Below are positions 60,936 to 64,000 of a DNA stretch of 64,000 nucleotides, in pieces. Below the pieces are notes generated by a model. It was given only the letters and a program-made list of their open reading frames with translations, had not been told where the DNA came from and ran no database searches. Source of the stretch: an uncultured Eubacteriales bacterium (GTDB lineage: Bacteria; Bacillota; Clostridia; Oscillospirales; Oscillospiraceae). The translations under genes and the position numbers were made by a program. The DNA is taken from positions 1-64,000 of the forward strand of contig URAZ01000011.1 in assembly GCA_900545925.1 (NCBI GenBank). The letters are read 5' to 3'. Each line of letters begins with the position of its first letter. Positions within the stretch are counted from its first letter, which is position 1.

Positions 60936-63368
60936 TTACAGCTTTTTCATGTGCTGCGCCGCCGTGTTTGCCATGAGGCGCTTGGTGCCGACGCCGTCGA
61001 ATGCGATCTCGAGCAGCGCGTCGGCGCCCATGGGCAGGACCGTCAGAATCATGCCCCGGCCAAAGGCCTTGTGCTGCACCATTTCCCCTGCCGCGAAGCT
61101 GACCTTCGGAGCAGGCTTCGGCTGCGTGTGGACGGAATAGTCCTTCTGCGGCTTCGGCTGCGTGGGGATCTGAGAAAAGTCGTTATACTCGTCGCCGTAA
61201 ATGCTGACGCGTCCAAACGAGCCGTACTGCCGGGGGGCCTGCTGCGAATAGCTGGGCTTCGGCGCGCCGACGCGCTTGACGGATTCCGCTGGAAGCTCGT
61301 CTACAAAGCGGGAGGGCAGATTCGTCGTCGTGCGGCCGTAGAGCATGCGCTGCCGGGCGTAGGAAATGACGAGGTTCTGCTTGGCTCTGGTGATGGCGAC
61401 GTAGCACAGGCGGCGTTCCTCTTCCAGCTCCTCCGGCTCGCTCAGGCAGCGGTTCGACGGGAACAGCCCCTCTTCAAAACCCGTGAGAAATACATTTGGG
61501 AATTCCAGACCCTTGGCCGCGTGCATCGTCATCATCACGACGGCGTCCGCTTCCGGGTCATACTGCTCGATATCCGTGTAGAGGGCAATTTCCTCCAAAA
61601 AGCCCACCAGCGTGGGCGTATCGGTGTTTTCCATATAGGCAAGAATGCTGGATTTGAGTTCGCGGATGTTTTCTGCGCGGGTGCGCGCTTCGATATCGTC
61701 CTTTTCCTCAAGCATGTTCAGATAGCCGGTGCGGAGCATGACTTCTTCGTAGAAATCCGGCAGGGAAAGCGTCGTCAGAAGCTCGGCGCATTCCTCGATC
61801 ACGACCGTGAAGGCCATGAGCTTTGCGGCGGATTTTTCAAGGCTCGGATAGCTGTACGGGTCGGAGACGACCGTATAGAGCGGCACACCGGCCGCGGCCG
61901 CCTGCCGCTGCGCCATTTCGAGCGTCTTACCACCAATGCCGCGCGGCGGGTTGTTGATGATGCGCTGCAATCTCAGCTCGTCTGCGCGGTTATTGATCAC
62001 GCACAGATAGGCCAGCATATCCTTGACCTCAGCGCGGTCAAAGAAGCGTGTGCCGCCGATGATGCGGTACGGGATGCCGCTGCGCTTGAACGCATTTTCC
62101 ACCGCGTTCGACTGCGCGTTCGTGCGGTAGAGCACGGCGAAGTCCTTGAAATTCTTCCCCTTGGACATGGAGATGATGCGGCTGGCAATATAATTGGCCT
62201 CGTCCGACTCGCTTGACGCCTCGTAGACTGTGATGCGGTCGCCTGCGGCGTTCTGCGTCCAGAGCTTTTTGCCTTTTCTTCCCCGGTTGTGCGAGATCAC
62301 GGCGTTGGCCGCGTTCAAAATGGCCTGCGTGGAGCGGTAATTCTGCTCAAGCCGGATGACGCGGGCGCCCTTGAACTGCTTTTCAAAGGAAAGAATATTT
62401 TCGATGGTCGCGCCGCGGAATTTGTAGATGGACTGATCGTCATCGCCGACAACGCAGATATTCTCATATCCGCCCGCAAGCAGGGCCGTCAGCTGGTACT
62501 GCAGCTGGTTCGTGTCCTGATACTCGTCGATCATGACATAGTGGAATTTGCGCTGGTAATACGTCCGCACATCCTCGAACTGCTCAAGCAGCTCGACGGT
62601 CTTGAGGATGATATCATCAAAATCCAGCGCATTGGCCTCGTGCAGGCGCTTTTCGTATTCGGCGTAGAGCTGCGCGATGCGATCCATGCGGTAATCGCCG
62701 GACTTTCCGGCGTGTCTGGAAAACAGCTCCGGATTCTGCCGCTTGTCCTTGGCCTTGCTGATCACAGAAAGAACCAGACGCGGCGGGAGGGATTTTTCGT
62801 CCAGCCCGAAGTCTTTCAGAATGTCCTTCATGACCCGCTCGGAATCGCTCGTGTCATAGATCGTGAAGCGGCCCGTGTAGCCGTCCAGCCGGTCGATCTC
62901 CCGCCGGAGAATGCGGCAGCAGGCAGCGTGGAACGTCATGGCCCATACGTCCATGGCGTAGTCGCCCAGCAGCGCCTGCAATCTGGCCTTCAGCTCGTTT
63001 GCAGCTTTGTTTGTGAACGTGATGGCCAGAATCGACCACGGCGCGGCGGGACGCAATGCGCACAGGCGCTCGGCCTGCTGCTGCATGGCGGGATCGCGCG
63101 TTTTGAGGTAGTCCTCGAGATATGTAACGTCTTCCTCCGCGATATACTCCGGAATTTCATTCGAGTCGGAGCCTTCGCCGAAGGCGATGAGATTGGCAAT
63201 GCGGTTGATGAGCACGGTCGTCTTGCCGCTCCCCGCACCGGCCAGCAGCAGCAGCGGCCCCTGCGTCGTGAGAACGCCCTCGCGCTGCATGTCGTTCAGG
63301 TTCTGAAAGCGCGCTGCGATCACAGCGCGGCGTGCAGATAAGAACCGGGCTTCAAATGTCTGTTCCAT
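60936..63368 (-). CDS. pcrA: UvrD/PcrA-type ATP-dependent DNA helicase
   Basis: This 810-residue superfamily 1A helicase unwinds DNA in repair and plasmid replication. Walker A is AGAGSGKT near residue 45, motif Ia ITFTNKAA near 115, motif II DEYQDTN near 280, motif III GDDDQSIYKFRGA near 315, and motif VI VAITRAK near 660. The C-terminal region is long and Gln/Ser/Pro-rich (about 680-760) before a Tudor-like end (VQHKAFGRGMIL), as in PcrA. Start is ATG 63368 with GGGGAAGCT upstream. An insertion of ~25 residues lies between Walker A and motif Ia. Confidence 0.95.
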   Translation of the reverse strand: MEQTFEARFLSARRAVIAARFQNLNDMQREGVLTTQGPLLLLAGAGSGKTTVLINRIANLIAFGEGSDSNEIPEYIAEEDVTYLEDYLKTRDPAMQQQAERLCALRPAAPWSILAITFTNKAANELKARLQALLGDYAMDVWAMTFHAACCRILRREIDRLDGYTGRFTIYDTSDSERVMKDILKDFGLDEKSLPPRLVLSVISKAKDKRQNPELFSRHAGKSGDYRMDRIAQLYAEYEKRLHEANALDFDDIILKTVELLEQFEDVRTYYQRKFHYVMIDEYQDTNQLQYQLTALLAGGYENICVVGDDDQSIYKFRGATIENILSFEKQFKGARVIRLEQNYRSTQAILNAANAVISHNRGRKGKKLWTQNAAGDRITVYEASSESDEANYIASRIISMSKGKNFKDFAVLYRTNAQSNAVENAFKRSGIPYRIIGGTRFFDRAEVKDMLAYLCVINNRADELRLQRIINNPPRGIGGKTLEMAQRQAAAAGVPLYTVVSDPYSYPSLEKSAAKLMAFTVVIEECAELLTTLSLPDFYEEVMLRTGYLNMLEEKDDIEARTRAENIRELKSSILAYMENTDTPTLVGFLEEIALYTDIEQYDPEADAVVMMTMHAAKGLEFPNVFLTGFEEGLFPSNRCLSEPEELEEERRLCYVAITRAKQNLVISYARQRMLYGRTTTNLPSRFVDELPAESVKRVGAPKPSYSQQAPRQYGSFGRVSIYGDEYNDFSQIPTQPKPQKDYSVHTQPKPAPKVSFAAGEMVQHKAFGRGMILTVLPMGADALLEIAFDGVGTKRLMANTAAQHMKKL

Positions 63369-63382
63369 AGCTTCCCCTTGTG

Positions 63383-63504
63383 GGCAATGTCATCGATCTG
63401 CGCAGCACCCTGTAGGGGCCGACGCCCCTACCAGAACCTTGTTCGAGTTTTCATCGTGCTTGCGTCAACTGACAGGTCACAGCATCAAGTGATATGACAT
63501 TGCC
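63383..63504. repeat. MITE-like inverted pair enclosing a short family-1 palindrome
   Basis: GGCAATGTCAT (63383-63393) and ATGACATTGCC (63494-63504) form an 11-bp inverted repeat, 100 bases apart. Inside lies GTAGGGGC-CGAC-GCCCCTAC (63412-63431), the end module of family 1 reduced to a single palindrome. Confidence 0.6.
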
Positions 63505-63554
63505 TTTTCAATAAACTACGGATATTCTACTGCATTTTTCCCGGTTTGTCGATA

Positions 63555-64000
63555 TCAAAAAAATGTTCGGAGTCGCTCAAGCGCTTTCTTTTCGATACGG
63601 CTGACCTGCACCTGCGATACGCCGATGAGGCCGGCAACACGCTGCTGCGTCAGGCTGTGATAGTATCGAAGCTGGATAACAAGACGTTCCTTGTCGTTCA
63701 GGCGGGCAAGCGCCTCCTGCAGGGCCATGCGTTCGAGTAACCTTTCCTCCATGCCGTCGGTGCACAGGACATCCTCGAGCGAAAAGCCCTCCTCTCCGGT
63801 CTGGCGCTGGATGGATTCAGTCGCGCTGGTAGCTGTTTCGGCGGCTGCGATTTCCTCAGGCGAAAGGCCCAGTGCCTCGGAAAGTTCGGATACCGTCGGG
63901 TCGCGGCCAAAATCGCCGGTCAGGCGCTCACGCGCTTTTTTGATGGCGGCAGCGCGCTCCTTGATGCTGCGGCTGACCTTAACTGCGCCGTCATCGCGCA
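63555..64000 (-). CDS. sigF: Sporulation sigma factor, SigF-like, C-terminal part (5' end outside window)
   Basis: The frame is open from the window edge and gives 148 residues. It starts in region 3 (RDDGAVKVSRSIKER) and ends with region 4 (GLIGVSQVQVSRIEKKALERL). The region-4 HTH and ISQVQVSR-like segment match SigF and SigG; LRYYHSLTQQRVAGLIGVSQ is closer to SigF. SigF drives forespore expression first after septation. SpoIIAA and SpoIIAB would be expected upstream, outside the window. SigG remains an alternative. Confidence 0.72.
   Translation of the reverse strand, partial: RDDGAVKVSRSIKERAAAIKKARERLTGDFGRDPTVSELSEALGLSPEEIAAAETATSATESIQRQTGEEGFSLEDVLCTDGMEERLLERMALQEALARLNDKERLVIQLRYYHSLTQQRVAGLIGVSQVQVSRIEKKALERLRTFF

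Noticed and set aside
1..64000. CRISPR array, rRNA operon, or insertion-sequence transposase
   Set aside because: No regularly spaced direct repeats of 25-40 bases, no rRNA sequence, and no DDE transposase motif were seen; the only recombinase is the serine type at 14.2-15.8 kb.

Overview
The window reads as chromosome of an endospore-forming, Gram-positive Clostridia species, most likely in the Oscillospiraceae/Ruminococcaceae neighbourhood. The evidence is fairly GC-rich DNA, sporulation genes (spoIIGA, sigE, yunB, a partial sigF-like gene), an SLH-domain surface protein, a MurE with the meso-diaminopimelate DNPR motif, strong sigma-A type promoters, and palindromic intergenic repeats of the kind seen in gut Firmicutes. 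I cannot name the species from sequence alone.

Layout. 1-3.4 kb: arginine synthesis (argG 3' part, argH, argF). 3.4-6.8 kb: a minus-strand SPFH / zinc-ribbon / TPM-domain envelope module resembling Bacillus ydjGHI. 7.1-9.3 kb: a CrtO-like acyltransferase with an MGDG-synthase-like glycosyltransferase, then thioredoxin with a tiny ferredoxin-thioredoxin-reductase-like protein. 9.3-13.9 kb: a PadR repressor with a DUF4097 membrane protein, divergent from proBAC. 13.9-20.6 kb: an accessory island with a serine recombinase, an XRE regulator, an ECF sigma factor with an RsgI-like anti-sigma protein carrying five PepSY repeats, small mobile-element proteins and hairpin-rich non-coding DNA, lying against a tRNA-Leu(CAA). 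20.8-24.4 kb: rex, sigE, spoIIGA, a DUF951 protein and an S1-domain protein. 24.5-33.5 kb: SLH protein, trmB, PAP2 phosphatase, FliB-like protein, yerC, a methyltransferase, hslO and a GNAT protein. 33.7-37.9 kb: a MarR-controlled heterodimeric ABC exporter.

38.2-52.4 kb is a minus-strand division and cell wall (dcw) cluster in the order mraZ-rsmH-ftsL-pbp-murE-murF-mraY-ftsW-murG-murA-ftsQ-ftsZ. It starts from a clear promoter with three MraZ boxes and ends at a strong ftsZ terminator; murD, murC and ftsA are missing from it. 52.5-64 kb: a ClpC-like ATPase, ferredoxin, two RNA-modification methyltransferases, an MBL hydrolase, ligA, yunB, pcrA/uvrD and the 3' part of a sigF-like gene.

The most unusual content is the ECF sigma/anti-sigma pair, whose PepSY repeats follow an ABABA pattern, inside the recombinase island. 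Next are the thioredoxin/FTR-like pair, the SPFH module without PspA, and a family of modular palindromic repeats with at least four full copies and one short copy here.
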